This document shows, one piece after another, positions 40,879 to 42,500 of a stretch of 42,500 bases of DNA. Location: contig CM022672.1 of the NCBI GenBank assembly GCA_012295275.1, positions 13,772,995-13,815,494 of the forward strand, written 5' to 3'. A program made the translations under genes and the position numbers. The number at the start of each line of letters is the position of its first letter. Within the stretch, counting starts at the first letter, position 1. The notes beneath the pieces were generated by a model that had not been told where the DNA came from, ran no database searches, and saw only the letters and a list, made by a program, of their open reading frames with translations. The DNA comes from Chrysomallon squamiferum. Lineage: Eukaryota; Mollusca; Gastropoda; Neomphalida; Peltospiridae.

Positions 40879-41936
40879 ACTTGCTCCAGAAAACTCTGAC
40901 GCTGACGAGTTTTGCAAGGTGGGGTGGAGGGGGGGAGCCATCTGGAATGGCTCAGCAATAAATAAACGCGAAGGGAACACCCCCAAGGCTAACGAGGGAG
41001 AAGTTTTAATATCTTTGCAAAGGAACACACCCACTTGGTGGTTCAAAATTGTTGTATAATAGCTATATTTTTTTTTTTAACTAACACAGTGATTTTCAGT
41101 GCGCATCTTGGTACCAGTGTAAATAGGTTTCAAAGTACAGTCAATAGTACCATTTATTTATCTTTAACTCTGTTGCTGATGCAAATAGAAAAACTGAATA
41201 AACTTTAATCTCAAAATGTGCGAATTTCTACATGATTTCATTCAAAGGATGTTAATAATATTGAAATAACCCACCACCTGTAATACATCGTTTATTTTTA
41301 ATTTACATGTATTTCAGCTAGTGGTGTGACATGCGAAAAATATTTACAAGCACATATACGTTTGACAGGGTATGTTTGTGTACACAAAAACATACGCATG
41401 CATACTTACATAACACATATACATTCGCACACGCGCGCACACACAATCTTTAACATAAAATATTTTACTATCTTTCTCTCCATTCGTCTATTTGTTGCTG
41501 TTTGTGTCTTTGAATCATTCTTTTCTTTATTACGTATCTATATTTGTACAAACAAAACTGAAAGCAGCAGTAACACATATACGACACACCAGCAAATCAC
41601 TAACGACAGCATCGTAAGCAATAAGCATACTGCATTACGTAAAAAAAAATATCACTTTAGCCAGCGCTGGTCATCATTAGTCTCGCATACAACCACAACA
41701 GCTCCTCCTGTAAGTGGACCCCATCTGGGTTAATTGACTTCGTGGCCGACGTGTCACCTTCGCTAATAACTAAGTGATTCTTACCAACCGCATTCACACC
41801 ATCGTAATTCCAAACAGGTTAACCTCGTCAGCTGACGCCAAACGCCCAAAATTTGTATACATTTACAATCAATTAGTCATTTTTAATAAACGTCTGCTTC
41901 AGATACGACAGAATAGTGTCATGGCCGGGAGTGGGG

Positions 41937-41966
41937 TTGACGTTGACGTTGACGTTGACGTTGGGG
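41937..41966. repeat. (TTGACG)n hexamer repeat
   Basis: About five units of TTGACG/GACGTT in tandem; in one frame it reads Val-Asp repeats. Each unit pair forms TGACGT, a CRE/ATF-like core. Confidence 0.85.
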
Positions 41967-42096
41967 GAATCACGGTTGTAGAAATTACTGAGAGCTGATT
42001 TCCACGTCTGTGCTGATTAAGCTTTTTAGTTACTGGCTTTTTAGTTATTCATAATTTTCATTAAATTGTTGTTGTTGTTAATTTGGACTCATATAT

Positions 42097-42268
42097 ACAT
42101 GTACATACATTCATATACACGTGAACAAACACAACAAAAATACATACATACAAACATACATATATTCATACATGTACTGAAATAGATACAAATATATACA
42201 TTCTTACATGCATACATACATACATACATACATACATGCATGCATACATACATACACAAACATTTACA
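42097..42268. repeat. Degenerate (CATA)n microsatellite
   Basis: About 170 bases of CATA/CATACA units, purest at 42208-42256. Confidence 0.9.
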
Positions 42269-42500
42269 TACACTCAAAATATGCACACAAAACAGAAAGA
42301 AAAGAACATGTCTGAATGAAAAACAACATATTTTTCCAGTATGTTTATGACAGCAGTTTCAGATGTCCCTATGACGTCTTTGCGGATAGAAAGCAAACAC
42401 ATATTTAGCTTCTTCAGTTACGATTCTTGATCTAGTTCCAACTGAAAGAGACACCCGCAGAGATTGCATCTTGGAGTATAGTATCTCCTTTGTGTCTCTG

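Larger units (their letters stand above)
40940..42500. other. Intergenic right flank
   Basis: No confident gene. It holds the distal actin upstream region, a GC-richer segment at 41640-42000, a hexamer repeat, a CATA repeat and unexplained short open frames at the right edge (see findings). Confidence 0.6.

Overview
This is animal nuclear DNA: AT-rich, with multi-exon genes bounded by GT-AG introns, long low-complexity introns and a very heavy load of microsatellites and homopolymers. A secreted-type copper SOD-repeat protein of the sort known from molluscs, a small-intron-count actin, and the repeat style suggest a lophotrochozoan, most likely a mollusc (possibly a cephalopod). The taxon is inference; no database search was possible.

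Layout. (1) About 379-4266, minus strand: the middle of a large gene made of tandem Cu/Zn-SOD-like domains lacking most zinc ligands (copper-only SOD-repeat protein). Its 3' end runs off the left edge and its 5' end is unresolved; a possible first exon lies at 9419-9485. (2) About 4.3-16.4 kb: mostly gene-poor sequence with microsatellites, a 41-bp minisatellite and a possible small transposon. (3) 16878-29230, minus: a complete 15-exon glycerol-3-phosphate acyltransferase of the GPAT3/GPAT4 clade, 459 residues, reconstructed with all intron phases matching. (4) 29844-31800, plus: a complete four-exon gene for mitochondrial ATP synthase subunit e (85 residues), head-to-head with the acyltransferase, its ATG only about 75 bases from a probable GPAT 5' noncoding exon. 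(5) About 32-37 kb: intergenic, with a pogo/Tigger-like MITE and one candidate split short ORF. (6) 37132-40585, minus: a complete two-exon actin gene (376 residues) with TATA and CArG (SRF) elements upstream and two more CArG boxes in its intron. (7) 41-42.5 kb: intergenic repeats, with short unexplained open frames near the right edge.

The genes are not an operon and do not form one pathway. The one functional pairing is the divergent GPAT4/ATP5ME promoter. The most unusual thing I see is the SOD-repeat protein, where copper-site domains alternate with domains that have lost the copper ligands. I do not see a defence system, CRISPR array, rRNA, tRNA or any bacterial-type cluster.
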